From Cordia subcordata (Eukaryota > Streptophyta > Magnoliopsida > Boraginales > Cordiaceae), in assembly GCA_028554755.1 (NCBI GenBank), contig JAPTOF010000010.1:10142001-10206000 (forward strand): a DNA stretch of 64,000 nt, given 5' to 3'. Position numbers and translations under genes: made by a program. The notes beneath the pieces were generated by a model. It made no database searches and was not told where the DNA came from. It saw nothing but the letters and a program-made list of their open reading frames with translations. Positions 23,818 to 34,320 of this stretch are shown here, piece after piece (position 1 is the first letter of the stretch; the number at the start of each line of letters is the position of its first letter).

Positions 23818-24377
23818 GGAAAAGATTCAGAAGCAGATAAGTATTTGCCTCATGCAATTGCACTGCTAAAAAAAAAGCACCACGGACTAAAAGAGTGGAA
23901 TTGATCCCATAGACGCGTTGGATAATGGATGAATAGCATTTGCAATAGTGTATTACTTTTGAGCAAATTGTATTGTATTCGTACTTCTTCTAGACTGTCT
24001 TTTTATTCTAAACTCATTTATACGGTATCCCTAGGCTTAGCTTTACATCCAGGCTTTCTTTGTAGGACATACTCCATAAGAAATTCAATCATTGTAGTAT
24101 GGCTATGAAAGACCGGGACCATCTCTTCTTGGAGACGTTGCATTGACGAGAGACTATGGTAATCAGGACTGATAATGTCTGGAACCTCGCCCTACTGCTA
24201 CAAATGTAACTGTGTGACGAAATGGTCGAATGGGTATGACTAAGAAAACAACTTTCCATCACTGGTCTTAAGGCTTTTGTCTCGCTCATCCGACTAGTGT
24301 ATTTGTCAAAACGGAAACTAAGCCTGCATGGTTAAGAAGCAAGGATTGGAGAACACCTATGTGAGCTACTTAGGACT
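23818..24377. other. Non-coding part of segment S3
   Basis: It carries landmarks shared with S1 (GATCCCATAGACGCGTTGG; TTTGTCTCGCTCATCC). No reading frame of note. Confidence 0.4.
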
Positions 24378-24625
24378 ACAAAGGACTCGTTTGGTTTTTC
24401 CCGTTCTTTTAAATCGTTTTTTGTCTATAATTTTTTGAAAAAATACTGTAAAGTTAAGATTTGTGACCTCTGAGAAAAGCTCAATTTGAGCTTTTTTAAT
24501 TGAGCTTTTTTGGAGTTATAGGCTTTTTAAAAAGCCAAGAATATTTGTTGCAAAAAAGATGTGTTCTTTTCAATTTAAAAAAAAAAAAAAGGATCTTTTC
24601 ATTAAAACAAGTCAATTCATACCTG
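24378..24625. mobile_element. Decayed inverted-repeat element
   Basis: It opens GGACTCGTTTGGTTTT and closes near AAGTCAATTCATACCTGCC, with AAAAGCTCAATTTGAGCTTTTTT between. The pattern is that of the MITE at 16951-17178, but diverged. It interrupts S3 relative to S1. Confidence 0.45.
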
Positions 24626-25034
24626 CCTGTGCATTAGTAACTTACTAACTTCCCAGCAGTGTGCTCTCCCACTTCCCCTCCCCTCTTCATCCTAATGGAG
24701 GTGGAGATTTATTGAAAACTGTAATTCTGGCACCACATCATCAATGGGCGAACGAAGGTCTCAGTAGATCTGCAAGTAACCATGACGAGATCTTATCTCA
24801 AACAACCTGAATCTATCAAATGTTTGTCACGTAAGATAAGTCACTCATAATAGTTTCATTATCCAAAATCAAAGTATATTCAGTTCAAAAATATTATTGT
24901 TTAAACCATTTTTTACAAATTGTTAAACACTAACTAAAAATAATAAACACCTCTCTACATTTGAAAGTTTTGGATGAATTGGTTACTTAATTTGATATCA
25001 CAACATTAGTTTATTGAGAAGCAATAAGACTAAT

Positions 25035-25675
25035 GGTGTGTTTGTTTGGAGCTTATTATAAGACACTTATCTTATTTGACAGCTTACGTGAAAAAGACTG
25101 TTTGTTATTAGCTTATTATAAGACACTTATAAGATACTTTTCATAAGATGTCTTATTTATAATTATAAAAAATAAGTTGAGTTTAGGGTACTTATATCTT
25201 ATCTTATATCTTATCAGTTAGAAAATAATTAAATATAAAAATATAAACATTTAAAATTTAAAATAAAAATTAAAAATTTTAAAATAAAAATAAAATATTA
25301 AATATTAAATATTAAAATTAAAAAATTAAAGATTAAAAATTAAAATTAAAAATACAAAAATTTAAAATTTAAAAACTAAATAAATAAAAAATAAAAATGT
25401 TAAAAATTAAATATTAAATATTAAAAATTAAAATTTCAAAAGTTTTAAAATTTTAAAATAAAAATTAATTAATATTTATATTTTATATTTATTATTTAAT
25501 TATAAAATTAAAATATCATGAGTTAAAATTGATAACATTATTATCAAAGTAACTTATAACAGCATTTCAGCTAACAAACTAAACAGTCTTATTACATCAG
25601 ACACTTATTTCTTATAAGATACTTATCAGATAAGATGCTTATCAGATTTCAGATAAGACTGTTCCAAACAAGCTA
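25035..25675. mobile_element. MITE, GTGTTTGTTTGGAGC family, copy 1
   Basis: The left end GTGTGTTTGTTTGGAGCTTA and right end, on the complementary strand, GTAGCTTGTTTGGAACAG enclose text with many AGATACTTATCAGATAAG-type units and a core of almost pure A and T (25220-25540). It splits segment S3 where S0 is continuous, so it is a later insertion. The same family lies in the opposite orientation at 43763-44402. Confidence 0.7.
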
Positions 25676-25865
25676 CAAGTCTCGCTATCACCATTTGTCA
25701 ACTTACTCCTTCATGCAAGGTTTAATAAAAAAACAAAAAAAAACTATCAAGTTTCCATGTTACAATACTGACATGGTTGTCTTCTATTGTCATTATGCTA
25801 ATTTTTGGAGTTGAGATGATGGTCTGGCCATCAAAAGTTATATTGGTAAGAAGTTTAGGTTTTAG

Positions 25866-27800
25866 TGTAATACCCGGTTAAAAAAAAAAAGAGAGAGAGA
25901 GAGAGAAGAAGACAAAACAAAATAAAGTTATTTTTTGCATAAACCAAACATGTGTGCACATATGTGGTATGTGTTTGCCAAGTGTTGGGGTATTTGCCCA
26001 ATTATCCCCCCAGCCCACTTTCCCTTTTCTTTTCCTTGTGTCAAATTTTTTATACACACACACATACACACTCACAGGGGTAAGAAGAAGAAAAGAAAAA
26101 GAAAGAGAAAGAAAGAAAAGAAAATAGGAAGAGAAATCAAGAAGGAAAAACCAAGATTAAAGGCTAACTGGCATCATCTTTGCTAACTAAGTAGGTTTTA
26201 TTACTCTATTTTGGCTACCATAATGTTATGGTGTTGTATAGATACTCATATGTATATATGGATATATATTGCTACTAGTATAAGTTTAAATTCACTTGCT
26301 AATTAAGCAAATAGGTAATCAGGAGTTATATGAAGTTATAAATGGTTAATACTTTTTGAAATCCAAGAAGATTACTATGGTATGTAGCCGTGTGTGTATG
26401 TACGTTTACATGTGTGAGGTGGTATATATGTATATAAGCTGTGCTATCTTATATGCAGTATGATTTAGCTTGCGTAGGTACAAGTGAAATTTAGGGAAGG
26501 ATTTCACCACTCTTGTTATTTAAAGTAATTGATGGAAATTATGAATGGATCAATATAAGTAATCAGGCCTTTTGTGTAAGCTAGTGAATTTGTATTTATA
26601 TGGTTAGAAGCATGTAAAGTTGAGTTCTAGCTTATTGAAAGAATTATGAAGGGATGGCTTATGAGTTATTCTATTGAAGTGATAATTGACAATGGTGGAA
26701 AGACAGTAAGAATGAGGGGAATTAAAATAAGATTAATATATTTACGGAAATTGTTTTGGCTTGGTCAAACATATTTATATGAATAGAAATATATAATAGA
26801 TGAGTTTTCGCCACTAAATTGTACATGTTCATGGATGCTCATATATGATGTTAGAGTTAAGAATATATTTGCTTAGCTTTTTATTTTTGAGTTACATGAA
26901 TAATTATAATTTGAGTAGAAGGAAAGAGAGCTAAAATAAGACTAATATTTTTATTAAGAGTAACATTATGGTTTTATTTTAGCATGTATTTAATGGATTA
27001 CAGTTACTATTTTATTGGAGTTGTGCGTCGTTTTATTATCAGCTAAGATTGAGATTGTGTCCTTGATAATTTTATTGCTTAGTTAACTAGATTTCTTGTG
27101 ATATTAGAAAGGTGAAGAATTGAGTTAGTTTATTACTACTTATTATTTCTTTCATGGTTTATATCTTAATTCGAGTTAGATTTGTAAGATTGTGGAGCAC
27201 TATGAGAATGAACCCATTAGATTGCTAGACGTCAGTCTATTAGGTGTACTCATGAAATAATATAAAACTTATATTATGTTAATTTGATACTATTATCTTA
27301 GCATATGCTTGATGAGTTATTATTATTCGCTTTGAGTTCGCTGCTGCTATCTTGTTATTAGGGAGTGTAATCTTGCTTATGAATTCATTAGTTGTTATGT
27401 TGTGTTAACTATAACTTGTTATAATTATTAGGAAGAAGGGGGCTTGATTATTAAGCTAGTTTAAGGTAAGTTAGACTGCCCTTCTGTGTATGAGTGTCTC
27501 GCTATTCCTTGGCTTTGTTCCAGTCCTCCTGACACCTCTGGTCCTTTCTTTTAATAGTACGTCTACGCACTGATACGAATTCTGGATTTGCATTGTGTTC
27601 CGTTTGTACTATGTTGACCTATGTATGCTTGGTTAATATGTGTGCTATGCTTGGAGCTGTGACACCCATTCGGCGGGTGAGACTGCCGTATATATATGAT
27701 TCTGATCTGTGCCCGTTGAATGGAAGCGTTGTGGTGTAGGGCCTGAGGTTGCCCGTTTTAATATTAATATCACGGCTCTGAGTTACACTTTGGTTCTGAC
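25866..27800 (+). mobile_element. Possible Ty3-gypsy LTR fragment
   Basis: It begins TGTAATACCCGG exactly where segment S3 stops matching S0. That opening, and the distal text GAGCTGTGACACCC with GGCGGGTGAG (about 27655-27690), resemble long LTRs of plant chromovirus-type gypsy elements. No second LTR, primer site or coding domain was found, and the 3' end is not defined. There is a purine-rich tract at 25880-25910 and another at 26080-26150. It could instead be a decayed transcribed non-coding region. Confidence 0.35.
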
Positions 27801-27863
27801 TTGGCTTTGTTTATCAGTTTATCTGAAAGTGACTTATGTCTGACTGAATTTTGCTATTTTCTG

Positions 27864-28302
27864 ATGTCTGTTATTGATTCCGATCTATCATGCATCCCGG
27901 TTGGAGGTTTTGATGAAAAGGAGCCAGAGCACCCTTTGAAAAAGTTCGTGATTAGCCTACGACCAAAAAAATTGCATGACATGGTAAAGTGAATGTGAAA
28001 TAAAATTTTCATCATGACAATGGTATATTTTAAGTGAAATAATTTCAATCTTGTTTCTTCTTTTCCCATGTGAAATAGGAACTTCCTCATGCTTTCGCCC
28101 ACGTGTCCAAGATTGACAATAGATATGAAGTCATGGTGAGAGGATTGCATATCAACTATCAGGTACATGTAGGTCTACGAAAGAATGGCTCATTTTGCTT
28201 AGGAAGAGGGTGGGTGAAGGTTTGCTCATGTGAGCGCTGGAGAGCAGGAGACTGTCTTACCTTAACCTTCAATGAGAAAGGAAACCCGATGCTTGACTGT
28301 GA
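27864..28302 (+). pseudogene. B3-domain-like gene fragment, two exons
   Basis: Exon 1 (27864-27983, 40 codons from an ATG) and exon 2 (28079-28302) are joined by a good 95-bp intron (ATG|GTAAAG ... AAATAG|GAA, phase 0). The joined peptide contains KKFVISLRPKKLHDM, then a stretch with YEVMVRG, GSFCLGRGWVKVC and WRAGDCLTLTFNEKGNP. The spacing of GxGWxKF-like and GDxxxFxF-like motifs resembles the plant B3 DNA-binding barrel of transcription factors, so B3 is my best guess. The open frame then runs into the A/T-rich 5' end of a MuDR-type element near 28303, so the gene is truncated. Confidence 0.45.
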
Positions 28303-29005
28303 TCGGATTTTTTTCCTAAATACACTTGTTTTTTATATTCTTTTCAGAAATACCTTAGTTTAAAATGGGTTTTTAAATATGTCCTTTTCGGCTTTTGAAT
28401 AGTTGAAGTCGGCATGTGAAAAAACGTGTGACTTTTCAAAAATCTAAACTCCTTGTCTGACATGCTATCAGGAAGATTCTCAAAATTCGGCATTTGAAGA
28501 AATGGATTTGACATTTCAATAGCCAAAGTCTCTGATGGTTGAAACACCAAAATCTGCCAGCGAATTTATTCCTAACAGCGTGGTGGATTTTTGGCGTTTC
28601 AAACAATGAATTTCGCTGACGTCTTTGACATGTTTTGTCAGCGAATATATTCCCGACTTGGAGGCAGCCAAATTCATTAATTCAAAAGACAAATGATTTT
28701 TGAAAAAATGAAATTTTGAGAATAAGGCTTTTGAAAAAACAAAATCAACCTTGTGTTGATTGTAAATAATTAAAGCTATTGTTAGCAGATATGACAAGGT
28801 GCCAATTACAGCATTTTAAAAAACAAACAGAACTTCAAATGCCTGAATTGTGTTACCAAAAGCTCTATATAAACCCCCGATTTCTCCGTCCCCGAATCAT
28901 TCCTCCAAAACTTCATTCAACCCTCCGAAAATTCATTCAACCCTCTAAATTTTCATTAAATCAACCCTCCAAAATTTCATAAAACCATCCACTCCAAAAA
29001 AAAAT
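28303..29005 (+). mobile_element. MuDR-type element 1, 5' non-coding part
   Basis: It begins with T-rich text (TTTTTTTCCTAAATACAC), followed by repeated TTCGGCTTTTGAATAG-type motifs and CAGCGAATATATTCCCGAC (28395-28680). The same order occurs at 56405-57120 ahead of element 2. A leader rich in CATTCAACCCTCC repeats (28910-28980) precedes the transposase start. Confidence 0.55.
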
Positions 29006-30930
29006 ATGAATCCTAACTTATCACTGTTATTTTACACTATGGCAGCCAAAAAACCAATTGCCCTTTGGTGTAGATTATGAGACTAAAAAGCCAAGACGTA
29101 AAGTCAAAATAACACAAGAGACATTGCACAATGAATTTGTTTATAGTGTTTATGAAAAGCTTAATTTGCATTATGGCATAGACAGAGTCTAGTTACATCA
29201 AAAGTTCTAATCGGTACTTATAAACTCCCAAAATCCATACTTCACAGTGAGCACTGTTACTAACGATGAAGAGTTTTGGGGCATGTTTCATATGGCTTGC
29301 GATACCAAATACATGTGTACTACAAATGTTGACATTGAAGTTCATAGCGATATATATACACTCTCTAACCTGTTTGTGATGTCCCTATTTATGGTGTTGT
29401 CCTCGATCTGAATGCAGAGGAAACTGGTTACGAAGAGGCAAGGATCGACATTATGATGACCATTGTGGAATTTGCCACGCTAAATCTCCTTATGGCACAT
29501 TTGGTGTAGCAGGGATATCACATGCCGTCAGCTCCTGTGCAAGGTTGGACTTGAATATGTATACATTTTAGTCTAAACCCAAAGAAGAGGACAAAGATGT
29601 CGCCTTGAATGATCTTAATGCTTGGTACGATAATGATGATGATCAAGAACAGTTGGATAAGAATATCAACTTTGCAAACTCAAATGTATGGGTGGTCTAA
29701 GCAGTAGTACAATACCTGTGGTCGAGAGGTTTGAACCTACGAAGTTCCACATTGTTACACAAGAATATTACATGGATAGTATGATCCTGCTAGTAAACAA
29801 GCTAGTTTGGGACCCTAATAAGAAGGAGTTGGCTATAGGCATGGTTTTCTCGTTAAAAAAAAGACGTCCAAAGGGCCATACAAACATATGTTGTAAGTGT
29901 ACAGTGTGAATACAAAGTCGATAAGTCCTAACCAAGCCTGCACCTTATTTCTTGCAAAAGTAACAACCCCAATAATCCTAGATGGTACTTACATGCAATT
30001 AAAAAATCCATACACTGTCAGTTCGAGATAATGAGATACTGCGATGTGCACGAATGTTTGCACTACGGTAGACGGTCTACACATAGAAATGTAACCGCAG
30101 ACCTAGTCAGATTTATGGTTAAGCATTTTGTAAAATATAAGCCTAATTTCGAGATAGGTTTTGTTCGAGTTCACATTAAGGAAAAACTTTAAGTGGACAT
30201 ATCTTACTGGTACACATGGCGTGGCCGAAATAAGGCAATCGAACTAGTCTACAGCGATTGGCATATCTCATACCAATCATTTCCATGGTTTTTTAGAGTA
30301 TAAAGGCAACGAATCCAGGGACGATCATAACTCACAAGTCTTTCCTAGTTCGACGCTGGAATACAAAATTTTTTACTATGTGTTTTGGGCATTTTCACCA
30401 CGCATCGTAGAAGGAAGCATTGTCGACCCATGCTCTCACTTAACGGCACCCACCTATGGGGTCCATATAAAGGTCATCTTCTTATAGCATTAACAACAGA
30501 TACAACTAGAAATTTGTTGTTGTTGGCATTTGCCATTTTTTATGCGAAGACAACATATAGTTAGCCATGGTTTCTCCATCATGTGCGTTAACGTTTACTT
30601 CATGGTATGGAAGAGGTACTTATAATATCTGACATATATCAAGGGATACTTGCGGCCATTGAAGATATCTCATCTGATGGGCAATTACGTGTAAAACATC
30701 AAATATGCTTGAGACACTTGAAAAGTAACGTGATGAAACAAGTCCGAAACTAGTATGTAAAAGATTTACGCTGGTTAGCTAGCAAAGAACATCAAACACG
30801 CAAGTATCATGCAATAATGCAAAAAATTGTTGAAGTTGACCCAAATCAATCTATCGATTTCAGACAGATAGTCGTATGCCTTCGCTCACAGGCAATGACA
30901 TTACTGCCCTAACACAAAGCCTAACTCCGA
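29006..30930 (+). pseudogene. MuDR-family transposase, element 1, broken
   Basis: The start MNPN at 29006 is conserved in copies 2 and 3. Landmarks are TLHNEFVYSVYEKLNLHY (frame broken), an acidic stretch with EDKDVALNDLNAWYDNDDD at about 29590-29650, EYYMDSM, WDPNKKELAIGMVFS, then a FEI-type region, and the start of the MULE catalytic domain at about 30390 (GTHLWGPYKGHLLIA). Here the family's SIDGTHL reads SLNGTHL, so the expected first catalytic Asp is Asn. KHQICLRHLKSNVMKQV follows at about 30700. Many stops and shifts interrupt it. Homology to copy 2 stops at 30840, then 43 bp appear inverted, then a junction with the viral sequence comes at about 30940. No active protein is possible. Confidence 0.8.
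30841..30883 (-). other. 43-bp local inversion in MuDR element 1
   Basis: The sequence CCAAATCAATCTATCGATTT and onward to CGTATGCCTTC is the reverse complement, with about 6 mismatches, of 58989-59031 in element 2. There it encodes KAYDYLSEIDREV. The bases just before it match element 2 in the direct orientation. Confidence 0.8.
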
Positions 30931-30939
30931 CAACAATAT

Positions 30940-31035
30940 GGACTTATCACGTGACCAGATGTGAACTTGGGGAACGGGGAATAGTTTAATTTATTTTGAT
31001 TATTGAACGGGTAACTCAAAAAGGAGTTTTGGCTC
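30940..31035 (-). other. Endogenous pararetrovirus, piece beyond the copia insertion
   Basis: Once the copia element and one GGCTC duplication are removed, this stretch continues the viral sequence of 33711 onward on the minus strand, past the primer site. It would be the leader upstream of the polyprotein and is cut off against MuDR element 1. Confidence 0.5.
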
Positions 31036-31467
31036 TGTTGAGAAATCAGGACGCATAGCACACACTCATGCAGCGGAATTAAATCACAAGTAACGAGAAA
31101 AGAATATGCACAATTAAACGTGGTTCGGCCCTCTGTCTACATCCACGAAAAACTCCACTAATAGAAAAGAGTACAAACTCAATAAGACTTTTTACACGGC
31201 CTGAAAAGTCTAAACCCTCTCTCACGGTGTTCTTACAATGGCTCTTTCTCTCTCTCAATCTAGACCTCTTGCAAGACCCCACTTTCAACTAATACAAGAG
31301 TCCTATTTATAGAGGAGATTTCCTTGTCCTCCAAGACAAAGGATTTCCTAATCTATCAATCCTACTATAACTAAGACTCTTATTGTAACTAGAATTTTGA
31401 CTCTCATTAAGACTCTTTCCTAATTTCAATATGGACTTGGGCTTAGCACTTAAGCCATAACCCAACA
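31036..31467 (-). repeat. Copia 3' LTR
   Basis: 432 bp. It carries the TATA-like box TATAAATA (minus strand, about 31304-31311), matched in the 5' LTR at 33547-33554. Confidence 0.93.
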
Positions 31468-32874
31468 TATTCCTCCCTTGGCGAGAAGTGCCAAGAATCT
31501 CCACAGTAGATGAGAATGTCACTCTTCTCTTCTTCTCAGCTTTCACTTGAGTTTCTTCATACTTGTCGCGTTCATCTCTCAACGCGGTGCATCCCTTCAA
31601 GTAGCACAAATGTTTCTCGTTCTTCCTCCCTTCAAGAACTAGCTCCTCTCCACGATACACTTTGCAGCAATCTCCTTCGCCAATGTACTTGTACCCTCTT
31701 GATGCCAACTCACCCAATGAAATTATGTTCGACACACAAGATGGCACATACCTTACATTGAAGATGGTCTTGATACTACCATTATTGAACCTCAGGCGAA
31801 CTCTCCCAATACCAGCAACCTTCATCTTCTGGTTGTTCCTAATAGTGATGTACTCAAGCCTCTTCCCTAAAAGCAAAGTGTCGAAACTAGCTCTATCATT
31901 GCAAACGTGAAATGTTCCTGCTGAATCCATCACCCAGTCAGTCCTCTTTCTCGAGCCTTCATTAGCGTCCCCACTTACTGCCATTAAAACATAATCACTA
32001 CTATTACTATCATCACCCTTAACAAGGTTCGCAGAGTCCTTGTCATAATCCTTTTCCTTGCCCTTAGATCTCCACTCTCTAAGGCTCTTCATGTCCTCCC
32101 TCATTCTAGGACATCTCCGTTGGATATGACCCTTCTCTCTACAGTAGTAGCATTCTCGATCGTCTTCATTATCCCGAGCTCGGCTTTTTGATCTTGATCT
32201 ATCTCTGCGAGAATTCCCTTTTTCAGAACTCCTCCCTCGATTCGAACCTTTAACAGTTAGTGCTTGATCTCCACTAGGCATGCTACTTCTTCCCAACATC
32301 CTCTCGTTCTCTCTTAAGAGTGCAATCACTTCATTTAGCTCAAGAGTATTCTTCCAACGAGGATTGATTGCACAAACGGCTTGTACGACTTTGGTAAAGA
32401 AGATAGTAGTACGAGCGCCTGTTCTTCATCTGTAATTCTTTTATTAGGCTCCTCAACACTTATGAGCTTGACCACTAACTCATTGAATTTGTTAATGTGA
32501 TCCTGGATGGCGGTTCCCTCTTCCATCTTGAACGAGTAGAGCTCCGTCCTAAAAAACAATCTGTTGGTGATCGACTTTGACTCATAAATATTTTCCAACT
32601 TGTGGAACACACTACTCACTGTCGTCTCATCAATCACATGACATTTAATTTGCGGTGCTAACGCCAACCGAATTGTACTTACGGCTCTTCGTTGTAGGGA
32701 CTTCCACTTCTTATCATTGACTTCTTCCGATTTCGCCTCTTCTAGCACTTCATCAAGGCCTCGCTGCACCAAAATGTCCTCGATAGTATTCCTCCACAAG
32801 TTGAAGTTAATGTTCCCATCGAACACTGGAATTTCAAACTTCGTACCGGTCGTCGTCAAGGATCCTATGCACAA
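31468..32874 (-). pseudogene. Copia gag-protease, one frameshift
   Basis: Gag starts at 32874 (MCIGSLTTTGTKFEIPVF) and reads through FDGNINFNLWRN and the UBN2-type domain (SFKMEEGTAIQDHINKFNEL, LLSSLPKSY) to a stop at 32335. A one-base loss near 32350 puts the rest in another frame (32329 downward): an RSRSKSR-rich linker, a CCHC zinc knuckle CYYCREKGHIQRRC, and a pepsin-type protease site in WVMDSAGTFHV. Copia proteases normally have D-S/T-G-A/C at the active site. Here Gly and Ala are exchanged (DSAG). After ISLGELASRGYKY and the LEGRKNEKHLCYLKG segment, where the pre-integrase domain would start, the frame goes straight toward the 3' LTR and stops inside it at 31307. Confidence 0.88.
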
Positions 32875-33279
32875 ATTCGCTAAAACTCAGCAATCCAGCA
32901 AGAATTTGGCAAAACTAACCCCAAAAATGGATTCAGGATGTCAAAAAACGGTGGGGAGACCCTCGATCAACGGGGTCAAACCCCTGCAGCCATTCGGTCA
33001 ACGCTGGTCAAACTTTTTGTTTGACTGTTTGACCACAAACTCACAAAACTTGACCTGCTTGTATCTCACAATCTGACCGTCGGATCGTTACGAAATTTTA
33101 GCAGCTTACTCTCCGTCGAGACAAAAACATAGCAACAAACGGATCATCAATCGGACTCTGGAAAGGCTGCCAAACGCTACCAGCTGATCAGCGATTTTTT
33201 TTTACTCCTCTTGGGCATTTCCTTTTTTGTTTTTCGTGCAAACCAGCGTCCGCCCACCAACCTAGCTCTCGATACCACT

Positions 33280-33710
33280 TGTTGAGAAATCAGGACGCAT
33301 AACACACACTCATGCAGCGGAATTAAATCATAAGTAACGAGAAAAGAATACGCACTATTAAACGTGGTTTGGCCCTCTGCCTACGTCCACGAAAACTTCA
33401 CTAATAGAAAAGAGTACAAACTCAATAAAACTTTTTACACGGCCTGAAAAGTCTAAACCCTCTCTCACGGTATTCTTACAATGGCTCTTTCTCTTTCTTA
33501 ATCTAGACTTATTGCAAGACCCCACTTTCAACTAATATAAGAGTCCTATTTATAAAGGAGATTTCTTTGTCCTCGAAGACAAAGGATTTCCTAATCTATC
33601 AATCCTACCATAACTAAGACTCTTATTGTAATTAGAATTTTGACTCTCATTAAGACTCTTTCCTAATTTCAATATGGACTTGGGCTTAGCACTTAAGCCA
33701 TAACCTAACA
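33280..33710 (-). repeat. Copia 5' LTR
   Basis: 431 bp, about 95% identical by eye to the 3' LTR. A TATAAATA box on the minus strand at 33547-33554 is the probable promoter. Confidence 0.93.
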
Positions 33711-33724
33711 GGCTCTGATACCAG
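33711..33724 (-). other. Pararetrovirus tRNA-Met primer binding site
   Basis: The minus strand reads TGGTATCAGAGCC, complementary to the 3' end of plant initiator tRNA-Met, as in Caulimoviridae. The copia element is inserted at its distal edge, and GGCTC of the primer site forms the target duplication. Confidence 0.75.
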
Positions 33725-34320
33725 AAATGGCCCAGGAAACAGAGTAGCAGATAAACAAAGACATTTGTAAGCAAATATAAATTCAAAACAATCAGAAAAT
33801 ATCTATAATAATTGAAATTAGACTTTGAAACAAAAATATACCTCGAGGTTGTTTGATGGCGCAACAATAATACAAGAGCAAAGGTTTGAATGTAAACATA
33901 AATTTTATTAATATTGGAGAATGATACAAAGGATGGAGAGCATACAACGAAAGGGGTTATTCTTAAAAAGAAAATCCCACCTAGCAATTACAAGTTGGAG
34001 TCTTAAATAGACCCGAAAAAAGAAACATAATAATTATAAAGTTTGAAAGAAAAAAAAAGGTTTGCCGAGAATTTTCTCTTTTTGCATTTATCGGGTCACG
34101 CGTCCACTTCAACTTCTTTTGAGGAGCACATGGGAATCTCTAGCCAAAAGTTGTTTCTTTTCTTGTGGTAGTGACAGGGTAATGGGTTTGGGGCTGTTCA
34201 CCTTTTGATGGGATTTGCTTTTTAAATAGTTTGATTGCCCAATGGCAAAATTTGGAATTTGGACATTTGCTCAAGGCCGCTTTCCCCACTGACATCATGA
34301 GCTTTGTCTTTTTGCCTACT
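33725..34320 (-). promoter_or_regulatory. Pararetrovirus intergenic region with possible promoter
   Basis: This lies between the end of ORF2 and the primer site, where caulimovirid genomes have their promoter. A TATA-like TATTTAAGA is present on the minus strand at 34001-34009, and an A/T-rich run follows. No long viral frame is convincing here. Confidence 0.4.

Larger units (their letters stand above)
21600..25865. repeat. Ancestral segment copy S3 (fullest copy)
   Basis: This copy contains all the landmarks listed for S1 and S0 in order, plus the longest alpha-glucosidase relic (22869-23817). It has been enlarged by a partial palindrome-type MITE (22030-22140), a 48-bp tandem repeat (22449-22575), an inverted-repeat relic (24378-24625) and a large MITE (25035-25675). 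It ends where an LTR-like sequence begins at 25866, since S0 continues differently after TGGTAAGAAGTTT. Confidence 0.65.
31036..33710 (-). mobile_element. Ty1-copia element, gag-protease only, complete ends
   Basis: A 2675-bp element with two LTRs (31036-31467 and 33280-33710), each TGTTGAG...AACA, and a 5-bp target duplication GGCTC (31031-31035 and 33711-33715). The primer site next to the 5' LTR (minus strand, just below 33280) reads TGGTATCGAGAGC, complementary to initiator tRNA-Met. The purine tract AAGGGAGGAATA lies next to the 3' LTR at about 31468-31480. There is no integrase, reverse transcriptase or RNase H, so it must have depended on other copia elements. By eye the LTRs differ at about 20 positions, suggesting an old insertion. 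Confidence 0.93.

Noticed and set aside
33550..33987. 145-codon minus-strand frame beginning upstream of the copia 5' LTR
   Set aside because: It runs from viral intergenic sequence into the LTR. Its C-terminus repeats the LTR-derived peptide also seen near 31307, so it is a chance frame across an insertion boundary.
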